A stretch of 24,608 nucleotides of DNA from a virus (IMGVR_UViG_3300021964_000509:1-24608); one strand, 5' to 3'; counted from the first letter of the stretch, positions 1 through 7,395 are shown. The notes: generated from the sequence alone by a model not told the origin. Made by a program: numbers and translations.

Positions 1-1
1 T

Positions 2-262
2 TGGGACGCTACAACAAGACTAAAACAGTTGAAGCCAGCAAGGTTTAATTTTATTACAGACCAAGAAAAAGGAACTGTTGATGGTTTTCTTGCCCATGAA
101 GTATCAAGCGTTGTGCCTAGCGCGATTACAGGCGAAAAAGATGCGGTAGATAGTGATGGCAAACCAATTCATCAAGGCATAGATCAAAGCAAACTAGTAC
201 CATTACTGGTAAAAACAATACAAGAACTTGAAGCTAGAATAACCGCACTGGAGGCAGGCTGA
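2..262 (+). CDS. Tail fibre protein, C-terminal S74 chaperone fragment (5' partial)
   Basis: The reading frame is open from base 2 at the window edge, so this is the 3' end of a longer gene; the first in-frame start-like codon (TTG at 29) is not a real start. The visible residues include LKQLKPARFNF and DGFLAHEV, which match the end of the fibre at 1682-3001 almost word for word. This is the C-terminal part of the peptidase S74 intramolecular chaperone found on phage tail fibres and spikes, which helps trimerise the fibre and then cuts itself off. The catalytic Ser/Lys segment should lie just upstream of the window. The last 20 residues form a coiled coil. The stop overlaps the next start by one base (TGATG), so the two fibre genes are probably translationally coupled. 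Confidence 0.85.
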   Translation, partial: WDATTRLKQLKPARFNFITDQEKGTVDGFLAHEVSSVVPSAITGEKDAVDSDGKPIHQGIDQSKLVPLLVKTIQELEARITALEAG

Positions 263-1647
263 TGGCTTTAATATTAAACGGTTCAGATACATCAGCAGGC
301 GATGATGCAGGTCTTGGCTATACAGCCGCAGAAGGACTTATCCTTACTGGACAAGGCACTACCTCAGACGTAACCATTAAGAATGATGCCGACCAAACAG
401 TATTAAGCATACCGACAGGAACAACTAACGTAGGTATTGGGACGACTAGTCCTGCGACAGAGCTTGAAATATATAATGCGGGATTTACTGCGGCACAGAT
501 AACTAGTAATTCTAGCTCTGAAACTCAGTTAAGATTTGCTACTAACACCGCCGGACGTATAAGCAATCAAGCCAACACCGCACTAATATTTGATACAAAT
601 GCTACAGAGCGCGTCCGTATATCAAATGATGGCAAGGTTGGGATCGGTACAACTTCGCCAGCTTCTACTTTAGATGTGTTACTTGCAGGTAACGGAAACA
701 TATCAGGTCCAACATCAGGTGTTTGGGCGGCAAGAGTTGTTAATGAACAAGACTCCGATACCTATAATGGGCTAGCTGTTCAGAATAGGTGGGCGGCTGA
801 TAGTGCTTTTATTCTTGAAGGTGCTATGGGTTGGAACGGGTCAAGCACTGGTTATTTTCCTGTTTTTACTATTGATGGTCTTGGTCAGGCAATTTTCAAA
901 CCTCAACGCTCCGAAGCCATGCGTATTACTAGTGATGGCAAGGTTGGTATAGGTACAACTGCCCCAGATAGCCTTGTAGAAATTTCTAGTGGTGGAGCAA
1001 CCACCGCTAAAGTTTCAACGACTGTATCAAACAGCTACGCAGAAATAATTTTTGAAGATGGCAACGCTGGCTACGGCTTTCAAGTTAGGTCTGACGGAGC
1101 GCAGTCAATAGCAACAGGCTCTATGGTGATAAACGACAGAGATACTGGAAGTTTCCCTGTTGTTATAAATGAGGGTTGTGCTACAAATACCTTAAAGCTA
1201 AGTGGTGGCAATGTTTCAGTCGGGGGCGCACTATCAAAAGGCTCTGGTTCTTTTAAGATTGACCACCCGCTTGAGTCTAAAAAAGATACCCATTATTTAG
1301 CGCACTCATTTGTAGAGGGAGCGCAAGCAGATAATATTTATCGCGGTAAAATTAATTTAGTAAATGGTACAGCGACAGTAAATGTAGATACTGTTTCAAA
1401 CATGACAGATGGTACGTTTGTTGCACTTAATCGTGATATACAATGCTTTACAACAAATGAGACAGGTTGGACTGCTGTTAAAGGCTCTGTATCAGGCAAC
1501 CTGTTAACAATTAATGCACAAGACAATACATGCACAGACACAATTTCGTGGTTAGTGATTGGCGAAAGGCAAGACCCTCACATGTATGAGGTAGATTGGA
1601 CAGACGAGCATGGTAAGGTAATTACTGAACCATTAAAAGAGGAGTAA
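262..1647 (+). CDS. Tail fibre / adhesin-like protein without S74 domain
   Basis: This 461-residue protein is built from repeated fibre-shaft modules: an N-terminal block with TGQGTTSDVTIKNDAD, then three VGIGTT repeats, two of them preceded by an ER(V)RI- or AMRI-SDGKVG-type segment. Such repeats are typical of marine myovirus tail fibres. Unlike its neighbours, the C-terminus is not an S74 chaperone. It carries a different end domain starting near GSGSFKIDHPL and ending with MYEVDWTDEHGK, a combination I recall from other phage fibres but cannot name. The start ATG overlaps the previous stop by one base. Base composition is clearly GC-richer than the lysis genes downstream, as is common for exchanged receptor-binding modules. 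Its role as a receptor-binding fibre is inferred from modules and neighbours. Confidence 0.75.
   Translation: MALILNGSDTSAGDDAGLGYTAAEGLILTGQGTTSDVTIKNDADQTVLSIPTGTTNVGIGTTSPATELEIYNAGFTAAQITSNSSSETQLRFATNTAGRISNQANTALIFDTNATERVRISNDGKVGIGTTSPASTLDVLLAGNGNISGPTSGVWAARVVNEQDSDTYNGLAVQNRWAADSAFILEGAMGWNGSSTGYFPVFTIDGLGQAIFKPQRSEAMRITSDGKVGIGTTAPDSLVEISSGGATTAKVSTTVSNSYAEIIFEDGNAGYGFQVRSDGAQSIATGSMVINDRDTGSFPVVINEGCATNTLKLSGGNVSVGGALSKGSGSFKIDHPLESKKDTHYLAHSFVEGAQADNIYRGKINLVNGTATVNVDTVSNMTDGTFVALNRDIQCFTTNETGWTAVKGSVSGNLLTINAQDNTCTDTISWLVIGERQDPHMYEVDWTDEHGKVITEPLKEE
286..447 (+). repeat. Fibre module, copy 1 (paralogous to 1817-1978)
   Basis: This 162-base segment encodes 54 residues that align without gaps to the 54 residues encoded at 1817-1978. 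By eye 47 of the 54 residues are identical, while many codons differ at silent positions. It is a shared protein module of two adjacent fibre genes rather than a recent DNA duplication. Confidence 0.8.
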
Positions 1648-1649
1648 TT

Positions 1650-1682
1650 ATGGCTAACACACACATGAGAAAGGGAAGCTGA
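1650..1682 (+). other. Ten-codon upstream ORF coupled to the fibre gene
   Basis: ATG at 1650 follows an AGGAG-like sequence (GAGGAG at 1639-1644) and encodes MANTHMRKGS, ending in a TGA that overlaps the next gene's ATG (TGATG at 1680-1684). The first four residues equal the start of the protein at 3306 (MANTYTW). It could be a leader peptide that couples translation, or the remnant of an older gene start. Coding status is uncertain. Confidence 0.3.
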
Positions 1683-3001
1683 TGGGTAGCGTAGTTATAA
1701 GCGGAGCAACATCAGGCGCAGTAACGCTAGCAGTACCCGATGAAGCAGGGACTAGAACGCTGACCTTGCCTGCAACCACAGGCACAATATTAACCAATGA
1801 CATAAGCCAAGCTGGAGACACAAGTGCTGGAAATGCGGCGGCAGTAGGCTACACATCTGCTGAAGGGTTAATACTTACAGGACAAGGTTCAACATCAGAT
1901 GTAACAATTAAGAATGATGCTGATGCTACGGTTCTAAGTATACCCACAGGTACAACTAACGTAGGTATAGGTACAACTACGGCTGAGAACCCATTAACAA
2001 TACAAGATATTGGTGGCTCTACTTTTAATAGAGACTTTGCAATTAGAAACGGTGACGCATCAAACTATCACAGATTGGTTTTAGGATATAACGCGGCCTC
2101 AGCAGCTTCTGGTGTACCGACCAATGCTCAATTTGTCCTTGCTGAAAAAGGAGGAGGATACGGAACAAGTGCAGGATTGGTTGTTGGTAACAGTGATAAT
2201 GCGCCAGTAATGTTTACTACTAATGCAACTGAACGTATGCGTATTGACTCCAGTGGTAACGTAGGGATTGGGACGAGTTCGCCTTCTCAGCCCTTAGATG
2301 TAGTGGCATCTTCTTCTACGGCTGTTGGAGCAGGCCTCAGAGGCCGTTCTGCTGACAATTTAAACATTACGGCGTTCTTCAGCAATGACGGTGCGACACG
2401 TTACTCACAGATACGCAGTGCAAGCGATAGGCTTAATGTTTCAACTATTACTGCGATTCCGTTGGTGTTTGACACCAGCAACGCAGAACGTATGCGTATT
2501 GCTGCAGGTGGACAAGTTTTAATTAACTCAACCAGTACTATTGCTAGTGATACCGCACCCCTACAAGTTACTGGAGGCTCTGTAACAGCAGTTGCTCTCA
2601 AAGGCGGCACTAACAATTATTTTATGGCTTTTTATAACACTAGTAATTCGCTTATTGGGTCAATTACAGGTTCAACTGGTTCAATAACATATTACAATAC
2701 AACTTCTGACTATCGTTTAAAAGAAAACGTCAATTACACTTGGGACGCGACATCGCAATTAAAACAGTTAAAGCCAGCAAAGTTTAATTTTATAGCTGAC
2801 CCAGATAACACAGTAGATGGTTTTATTGCACACGAAGTCCAAGAGGTTGTGCCACACGCAGTAACAGGTGAAAAAGACGGAAAAGAAATGCAAGTTATTG
2901 ACCACTCTAAATTAGTGCCTTTGTTAACTGCCTCACTACAAGAAGCCCTTAAAAGAATTGACAGCCTTGAGGAGCAGGTAAATGCGCTTAAAGGTAAGTG
3001 A
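1682..3001 (+). CDS. Tail fibre protein with C-terminal S74 self-cleaving chaperone
   Basis: This is a 439-residue fibre. Residues 1-40 form an N-terminal SGATSGAVTL-type segment, and the module shared with the previous fibre follows. VGIGT repeats with ERMRID/ERMRIA segments run to about residue 300. The C-terminal S74 domain starts at the signature SDYRLKENV, where Ser342 and Lys347 correspond to the self-cleavage Ser-Lys pair. The domain continues through LKQLKPAKFNF and DGFIAHEVQEVVP and ends in a coiled coil. In known S74 proteins the chaperone is removed by cleavage before the serine after trimerisation, so the mature shaft is predicted to be residues 1-341. The ATG overlaps the stop of the upstream ten-codon ORF. 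Host-receptor binding is inferred. Confidence 0.88.
   Translation: MGSVVISGATSGAVTLAVPDEAGTRTLTLPATTGTILTNDISQAGDTSAGNAAAVGYTSAEGLILTGQGSTSDVTIKNDADATVLSIPTGTTNVGIGTTTAENPLTIQDIGGSTFNRDFAIRNGDASNYHRLVLGYNAASAASGVPTNAQFVLAEKGGGYGTSAGLVVGNSDNAPVMFTTNATERMRIDSSGNVGIGTSSPSQPLDVVASSSTAVGAGLRGRSADNLNITAFFSNDGATRYSQIRSASDRLNVSTITAIPLVFDTSNAERMRIAAGGQVLINSTSTIASDTAPLQVTGGSVTAVALKGGTNNYFMAFYNTSNSLIGSITGSTGSITYYNTTSDYRLKENVNYTWDATSQLKQLKPAKFNFIADPDNTVDGFIAHEVQEVVPHAVTGEKDGKEMQVIDHSKLVPLLTASLQEALKRIDSLEEQVNALKGK
1817..1978 (+). repeat. Fibre module, copy 2 (paralogous to 286-447)
   Basis: This is the second copy of the 54-residue module described at 286-447: the same length, no gaps, and the differences largely conservative or silent. 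It places the two fibre genes in one paralogous family that exchanges or duplicates shaft segments. Confidence 0.8.
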
Positions 3002-3293
3002 AGTTAAAACATCAACAAGTCCTAAGCAGTGGGCTGTTTTTAAAAGGCAAAAGTTAATACATAAACATATAGCAGAGCATGGCATGGTAAACCCTATTGT
3101 GGTAAACAGTAAACACGAGTTGCAGTTTGGCGGGTGTCGCTTGCAGTATGCAGTTTTTTCTGGATTAGAACATATTGACGTTATTGTGTGCGATGACCCA
3201 AAAGAGGTAAGGCGTTTGCAAGATGAGCAAGCACGATATGAATATAATTTTTTGCCAGAAAATTTTATTGAACGGCATAATCTTTTAGTTTAA
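2982..3293 (+). CDS. ParB-like domain protein
   Basis: This 103-residue protein fits the ParB/Sulfiredoxin-like N-terminal domain. A helix with KLIHKHIAEHGMVNPIVV is followed by LQFGGCRLQYAVFSGLEHIDVIV, equivalent to the ParB pattern of 'return to source, then G-x-R-R-hydrophobic helix, then I-x-V'. It has no DNA-binding HTH half, so it is a minimal domain. The ATG lies 20 bases inside the end of the fibre gene. Small stand-alone ParB-like proteins occur in many phages; some members bind CTP or have nuclease activity, but nothing here fixes the role. Its position among fibre genes is unusual for a DNA-partition function. Confidence 0.6.
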   Translation: MRLKVSEVKTSTSPKQWAVFKRQKLIHKHIAEHGMVNPIVVNSKHELQFGGCRLQYAVFSGLEHIDVIVCDDPKEVRRLQDEQARYEYNFLPENFIERHNLLV

Positions 3294-3305
3294 CAGGAGA
3301 AAACA

Positions 3306-3641
3306 ATGGCTAATACATACACATGGGAATTTGTACAACTAGATACAGCACCTACAGAGGGTTCGTTAAGTGACGTAGTTAAATCTATACACTGGCGTAT
3401 TACTGGCGTTAGTGACGCAAGTAGCCCAAATAATTCTACGTCAATTTACGGACAAGCAAATATAGGTGATGCAGATGCAGATAACTTTACAGCCTTTAAT
3501 AGCTTGACTAAAGATTGGTGTAAAACACAGGTGCTTGCAGCTTTAGATAGAACAGAAGCAGAGCTAAAGGCTGACATAGATACACAGCTAACAGAGTTAG
3601 ATACGCCTACTAGCGTAGGTAAACTACCTTCATCTTGGTGA
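3306..3641 (+). CDS. Conserved small tail-region protein (DUF7936-like)
   Basis: This is a 111-residue protein beginning MANTYTWEFVQLD and containing VVKSIHWRITG followed by SIYGQANI. This layout resembles a family of short proteins encoded next to tail fibres in marine T4-like and other pelagic phages, which I recall as DUF7936; the family number is from memory. The predicted fold is beta-rich with a helical C-terminal part (LAALDRTEAELKADID). A good Shine-Dalgarno sequence (CAGGAGAAAACA) sits just before the ATG. Function is unknown; a structural or fibre-assembly role is suggested only by position. Confidence 0.65.
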   Translation: MANTYTWEFVQLDTAPTEGSLSDVVKSIHWRITGVSDASSPNNSTSIYGQANIGDADADNFTAFNSLTKDWCKTQVLAALDRTEAELKADIDTQLTELDTPTSVGKLPSSW

Positions 3642-3659
3642 TAACAGCATTAGAACAAG

Positions 3660-3667
3660 TATAAATA
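3660..3667 (+). promoter_or_regulatory. T4-type late promoter (TATAAATA)
   Basis: An exact TATAAATA octamer lies 19 bases before the spanin-like gene at 3686, with a Shine-Dalgarno sequence (CGGAG) between them. In T4 this octamer is the whole late promoter, recognised by the phage sigma factor gp55 with the sliding clamp. Its place before lysis-type genes fits late expression. Confidence 0.75.
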
Positions 3668-3685
3668 GATGAACGGAGAAACAAT

Positions 3686-4093
3686 ATGTTAAGAATTTAT
3701 ATATTAGTTGCAGTTATTGGACTTGTTGGTGGTGCAGTTTATGGTGCGTACTTTTACTACAAAGATACACAAGCACGTATTCAAACCCTTACGGAAAATG
3801 CAGCCAAATTAGAAATTGCAACTCAAACACAAAAAAATACCATAGATACTCTTGTGCAAGATGCTGAAAAAAATGCAGAACTTGCTAAAGAACTAAATAA
3901 AAGACTTGAAGCTGCTAATGTTTATAAAAATAAATTAATTGGCAAATTAAGAAAACATGATCTTTCTCGTTTAAGTCAACAAAAACCTGCTTTGGTTGAA
4001 GGAAAAATAAACAATGCAACAAAGAGATTACTTGCCGAATTTGAAACAATCACTGGCTCTGTTTCTGTTATTGCCAATACTTCTACTGAGTAG
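3686..4093 (+). CDS. Putative inner-membrane spanin (Rz-like)
   Basis: This 135-residue protein has one N-terminal transmembrane segment (about residues 4-25). A long hydrophilic, helical and Lys/Glu-rich periplasmic region (about 28-100) with strong coiled-coil character follows. That topology, and the out-of-frame overlap with a lipoprotein gene, matches i-spanin/o-spanin pairs, which fuse inner and outer membranes in the last step of lysis of Gram-negative hosts. A T4-type late promoter lies directly upstream. No sequence identity to lambda Rz is visible, so the assignment rests on topology and gene arrangement. An alternative is an unrelated membrane-anchored coiled-coil protein. Confidence 0.55.
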   Translation: MLRIYILVAVIGLVGGAVYGAYFYYKDTQARIQTLTENAAKLEIATQTQKNTIDTLVQDAEKNAELAKELNKRLEAANVYKNKLIGKLRKHDLSRLSQQKPALVEGKINNATKRLLAEFETITGSVSVIANTSTE

Positions 4094-4466
4094 TGGGTGT
4101 TCGGTCTGGCCAAAACTAAAAGAAATATCTGTTCAAACTGTAGAAGTTAAAAGAACTATTCCATTACAAAATAATCCTCGTCCTGTTGATATGAACGAGA
4201 TGTATTTTTGGGTGGTTACAGAACAAAACTTTGATGAGTTTAAAGCTAAGTTTATTGACAAAAATACAGAATTTTTATTTTATGGTATCAGTGTAAGAGA
4301 TTATGAAAACCTTGCACTTAATATGGCAGAAATAAAAAGATACATAGAACAACAGAAAGAAATTATAATTTATTATGAAAATGCAATAACTTTTCAACAA
4401 ACTGGTAAAAAACCAAAAGAAGAGAAAGAAAAAGAGGTAAAGGATAATGGGAAAGTTCAACAATAA
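4014..4466 (+). CDS. Putative outer-membrane lipoprotein spanin (Rz1-like)
   Basis: This is a 150-residue predicted lipoprotein. A charged N-terminus is followed by a hydrophobic stretch and a lipobox LSSGC, with the modified cysteine at residue 29. The first 80 bases, including the entire signal peptide, overlap the end of the upstream membrane gene in another frame, an arrangement typical of spanin genes. The mature part (about 120 residues) is longer than most Rz1 proteins, with a helical middle (YENLALNMAEIKRYIEQQ) and a Lys/Glu-rich tail. Predicted location is the inner leaflet of the outer membrane. The lipoprotein call is firm; the spanin role is inferred from the pairing. Confidence 0.6.
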   Translation: MQQRDYLPNLKQSLALFLLLPILLLSSGCSVWPKLKEISVQTVEVKRTIPLQNNPRPVDMNEMYFWVVTEQNFDEFKAKFIDKNTEFLFYGISVRDYENLALNMAEIKRYIEQQKEIIIYYENAITFQQTGKKPKEEKEKEVKDNGKVQQ

Positions 4467-4926
4467 AATTTCAGCAGAATTTCATCCACCTAAAAAGTGG
4501 ATATTGGAACGTGCGCTTACATATCAAAATGTTGATATGGAAGAATCAGCACTTCAGTCAGTTGGAGTAAAATGTCCAGCAAGTAAAATTACTTGCAAAA
4601 AAGGATTTGAAACAGACCTTGCAAGTGTGCCTCGTGGTATTTGGTGGTTAATCTCGCCTTGGGATATTGCTCGAGCTGCAATTATTCACGATCTACTATA
4701 CAAACGTATTCGAGAATATCGTGCAGAAAATGATTACGCAGACAACCCAGATTTAGAAACAGTGGTTAATAACTACACGGCTGCAAAGAAAGCTGCAGAC
4801 GATGTGTTTCTAATGGCAATGGAAGATGCAAGTCCATCTGTTCCAAATTGGAAAATAAAAGCAGCTTACTATGCAGTTGTTTGTTTTGGTCGATGGTCAA
4901 TTATTCCTACAGAAAACGATATCTAA
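4447..4926 (+). CDS. DUF1353 family protein
   Basis: The 159 residues contain the DUF1353 signature: TDLASVPR at residues 56-63, then a PW-containing helix and HDLLY at 81-85. A helical half follows, in which a second acidic/aromatic region (DDVFLMAMEDA) completes the family pattern. DUF1353 proteins are common in tail and lysis regions of phages and prophages; their activity is not established as far as I know, though the conserved D/H residues suggest a metal site. The start overlaps the lipoprotein gene by 20 bases, so both are probably translated from the same late mRNA. Confidence 0.75.
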   Translation: MGKFNNKISAEFHPPKKWILERALTYQNVDMEESALQSVGVKCPASKITCKKGFETDLASVPRGIWWLISPWDIARAAIIHDLLYKRIREYRAENDYADNPDLETVVNNYTAAKKAADDVFLMAMEDASPSVPNWKIKAAYYAVVCFGRWSIIPTENDI

Positions 4927-4940
4927 GTAGGAGTTAAAAT

Positions 4941-5189
4941 ATGTGGTTCTTTTTAGTAAGTAGTATCTGTGGAAGCATACTTGGCAACGCAACAAATAGT
5001 TGGTTTGCTGATACAAAACTCGGTAAATGGTTTTACCGTAAAGTTGATGATGTATCGACATGGGCTTCAAAAAAATTGGGGTTGAAGATTTTACAAGATG
5101 AGGAAAATTGGAAGGCAAAATATCCAAATGTCGCCTTGAAAATCGGAGAACTAGAAGCCAAAATAAAACAACTAGAGGAGAAAAGCTAA
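4941..5189 (+). CDS. Small membrane-associated protein with coiled-coil tail
   Basis: This is an 82-residue protein of unknown function. The first 16 residues are hydrophobic (MWFFLVSSICGSILGN), and could be a signal-anchor. A basic aromatic stretch (KLGKWFYRKVDD) follows, and the last 25 residues form a coiled coil (IGELEAKIKQLEEK). A Shine-Dalgarno sequence (TAGGAG) precedes the ATG. It lies between the DUF1353 gene and another small membrane protein, within the late/lysis block, which suggests an envelope or lysis-related role, but no family is recognised. Confidence 0.6.
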   Translation: MWFFLVSSICGSILGNATNSWFADTKLGKWFYRKVDDVSTWASKKLGLKILQDEENWKAKYPNVALKIGELEAKIKQLEEKS

Positions 5190-5350
5190 TGAATTGGATT
5201 ACAGATAGATTATCAGAGAGAAGTTCATGGGACGGAGGCGCATTAATTGGTGTCGGTCTTGTGGTATTATTTCTTGGCCCATTTGCAAAGTATGCCGCTT
5301 TGGCTGCGATTGCGTGGGGTGCGATAACTTTATTAAAATCTGAAGACTAA
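5189..5350 (+). CDS. Short transmembrane protein
   Basis: This is a 53-residue protein. The chosen start is the ATG at 5189, which overlaps the previous stop by one base (TAATG) and has a strong GAGGAG Shine-Dalgarno sequence eight bases before it; the in-frame extension to 5108 would run through the upstream gene and lacks a site. After an amphipathic N-terminus (MNWITDRLSERSSWDGG) come two closely spaced hydrophobic stretches (GALIGVGLVVLFLGP and YAALAAIAWGAITLL). The size and hairpin-like topology would suit a holin or antiholin in this lysis neighbourhood, but this is only a possibility; no family is recognised. Confidence 0.6.
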   Translation: MNWITDRLSERSSWDGGALIGVGLVVLFLGPFAKYAALAAIAWGAITLLKSED

Positions 5351-5354
5351 CATT

Positions 5355-5789
5355 ATGGCTGAGTTGGAAACAGAGGTAAAACTTCTTAAAAAGGAACTAC
5401 ATGATCAACAAAAAATACATAATCGTATTGATGTTGCAATTGAAAAATTAACTGATGTTTCCAACTCTATTCATCGTATGCTTGCGGTGCATGAAGAAAA
5501 GATTGCAAGACAAGAAGAAGCAATCGAAGATGCAGAAAGATCATTAGAAAATAGACGAACTGAAATTGCTTCTAAAATAGACGAACTCCACTCTCGTATT
5601 ACCACAAACAGTAAAGAAATCATGGCAACTGCATCTACACAACATATCCAACAAAATAAAGAAATTCAAAAAATTAAAGATGAACTTGTTGCTAGAGTAG
5701 GTGTCTTAGAAAAATGGAGACACGTTCTTATTGGCGGTTCTATTGTAATAGGGTTTATATTACACAAATTTATTAACTTTAGTACTTGA
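5355..5789 (+). CDS. Coiled-coil protein with C-terminal membrane anchor
   Basis: This 144-residue protein is almost entirely heptad-like coiled coil from residue 1 to about 115, rich in Glu, Lys and Ile. It ends in a single transmembrane helix (HVLIGGSIVIGFILHKFI, about residues 122-139) with a very short tail. It is therefore a predicted tail-anchored inner-membrane protein with a long cytoplasmic rod. Proteins of this architecture recur in T4-like marine phages near lysis genes; the function is unknown to me. The last bases of the gene contain the -35 element of the primase promoter (TTGACT from 5786). Confidence 0.6.
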   Translation: MAELETEVKLLKKELHDQQKIHNRIDVAIEKLTDVSNSIHRMLAVHEEKIARQEEAIEDAERSLENRRTEIASKIDELHSRITTNSKEIMATASTQHIQQNKEIQKIKDELVARVGVLEKWRHVLIGGSIVIGFILHKFINFST

Positions 5790-5814
5790 CTTTTATGGTG
5801 CAGTTCTGTATGAT
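5786..5814 (+). promoter_or_regulatory. Host sigma-70-type early promoter for the primase gene
   Basis: TTGACT (5786-5791) and TATGAT (5809-5814) are separated by 17 bases, close to the sigma-70 consensus. The ATG of the primase gene is only nine bases after the -10 box and no Shine-Dalgarno sequence is visible, so the transcript would be almost leaderless. Thirteen bases around the -35 (5782-5794) are identical to 19638-19650, in front of another early gene. Confidence 0.75.
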
Positions 5815-5823
5815 GTATCTAAT

Positions 5824-6843
5824 ATGTCATATATTGATTCAAAATTCCTAAACATTCTCAGTCCTCAACTGTTAAAGTTTCAAAAGAAGGGTGATAACCT
5901 GTGGAACTTTAGATGTCCTTACTGTGGGGATTCCCAAAAATCTCGTTCCAAAGCAAGAGGGTTCGTATATCGCAAGAAAAATGATCTTTTCTTCAAGTGT
6001 CATAATTGTGGTATGGGAACAACTCTTGGAAATCTTATCAAGTATCTAGACTCTAAAATTCATAAAGACTATATAATGGAAAGATATTCAAGTGGCGTCA
6101 AAACTGTTGACCCCAAGCCGGAGTTTCATTTCAATGCCCCAGTGTTTCGTAAAAAAGGTATTCTCAAAAATCTTAAATCCATTTCAGATTTACCAGAAAA
6201 ACACCCAGCTCGAACCATCATTGAAAAACGAAAACTACCACCTAAATGTCTTAATGACTTATATCTTTGCGAATCATTTTACAAATTTACAAACTCATTA
6301 ATACCGAATAAATTTCCATCATTAGATGGGGATCACCCAAGGTTATTAATTCCGTTTCGTGATAAAGATGGTGAAGTGTTTGCGTATCAAGGTAGAGCGT
6401 TTGGTGACGAAATACCTAAGTATATCACAATCAAACTGAATAGTGATGCAGATAAAATATTTGGTTTAGACAAAGTAGATATGAAAAAGAAAATCTATGT
6501 TGTCGAAGGCCCGATAGATAGTTTGTTCTTAGATAATTGCATTGCAGTTGCTGGAGCAGACTTTAATAATGTTCAAGGTGATTTAACAGTTATCTATGAT
6601 AACGAACCAAGAAATAAGGAGATAGTTAAACAAATAGAAAAAACTATCAACCAAGGAAGAAGTGTTGTTTTGTGGCCTGACAGTATGAAAGAGAAAGATA
6701 TTAATGATATGATTTTGTCAGGATATACAAAATTACAAATACAAAAAATTATAGAAGACAATACTTTTGAAGGTGTTTCTGCTAAATTGAGATTTACAGG
6801 ATGGAAAAAAATAGATGAAAGAGGCGTTTCAAAAACAATATGA
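5824..6843 (+). CDS. 61: T4 gp61-like DNA primase
   Basis: This 339-residue primase is close in size to T4 gp61 (342). An N-terminal zinc ribbon is formed by Cys31, Cys34, Cys59 and Cys62 (CPYC and CHNC). A TOPRIM-like catalytic core has Glu228 in YVVEGPID and the acidic strand VIYDNE with Asp259; a further DINDMI motif follows. It makes RNA primers for lagging-strand synthesis and works with the phage helicase (gp41 in T4), which is not in the window. The gene follows a sigma-70-like promoter directly and the ATG at 5824 fits a near-leaderless start. It overlaps the downstream methyltransferase gene by 29 bases. Confidence 0.93.
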   Translation: MSYIDSKFLNILSPQLLKFQKKGDNLWNFRCPYCGDSQKSRSKARGFVYRKKNDLFFKCHNCGMGTTLGNLIKYLDSKIHKDYIMERYSSGVKTVDPKPEFHFNAPVFRKKGILKNLKSISDLPEKHPARTIIEKRKLPPKCLNDLYLCESFYKFTNSLIPNKFPSLDGDHPRLLIPFRDKDGEVFAYQGRAFGDEIPKYITIKLNSDADKIFGLDKVDMKKKIYVVEGPIDSLFLDNCIAVAGADFNNVQGDLTVIYDNEPRNKEIVKQIEKTINQGRSVVLWPDSMKEKDINDMILSGYTKLQIQKIIEDNTFEGVSAKLRFTGWKKIDERGVSKTI

Positions 6844-7390
6844 TGAAAAATCAGCACCTTGGAATTATGATGGATTTGATAAAGACTTTGATGAAATTTT
6901 TGAAAAGTTAAATCCACGTTCTACTGTTGTTGACCTTGGGTGTGGTAATGGCTCACAAGCATATCACATACAAAAAATAGGTTTTGATGTAACAGGAACA
7001 GATGTAGTAAATGCACTAGAATACAAATTAAATAATTTTGTTTTAGATGATGCACTACAAAGCAAACTGACAGAAAAATATGATGTTATTATAGACAGAG
7101 GGTTAATACACAACTTATTTCATTTAAAAGAAACACGACACAAGTATTTTGAAATGATAGGTAATATAACACATGACGATAGTTATATTATTTTAAAAGT
7201 ACTAAGTCCGTATGAAGCTAGATTTAATCCGTCTACTCATTCTGGGCCATATCGTTTTAATGAGAAACAACTGGAGGGATTTTACTCTGGTTTTGGATTT
7301 AAATGTGTGGAACTTAAAGACACACTTTTTTACACAAACTTGCAACCGCACCTAAGAGGATACTTGGGGATATATAAAAAGGAGTTATAA
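6815..7390 (+). CDS. Class I SAM-dependent methyltransferase
   Basis: The 191 residues have a Rossmann-type methyltransferase core: motif I VVDLGCGNG at about residues 38-46, an acidic motif II region (GFDVTGTDVV), and motif IV-like DVIIDRGLIHNLF. Overall it resembles small-molecule methyltransferases such as the TehB/thiopurine-type group more than DNA methyltransferases, because there is no NPPY or PCQ motif. Substrate unknown. The start lies inside the primase gene (29-base overlap) and nrdA follows five bases after the stop, so it is co-transcribed with replication genes. The C-terminal 40 residues may help bind the substrate. Confidence 0.8.
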   Translation: MKEAFQKQYDEKSAPWNYDGFDKDFDEIFEKLNPRSTVVDLGCGNGSQAYHIQKIGFDVTGTDVVNALEYKLNNFVLDDALQSKLTEKYDVIIDRGLIHNLFHLKETRHKYFEMIGNITHDDSYIILKVLSPYEARFNPSTHSGPYRFNEKQLEGFYSGFGFKCVELKDTLFYTNLQPHLRGYLGIYKKEL

Positions 7391-7395
7391 ACAAA

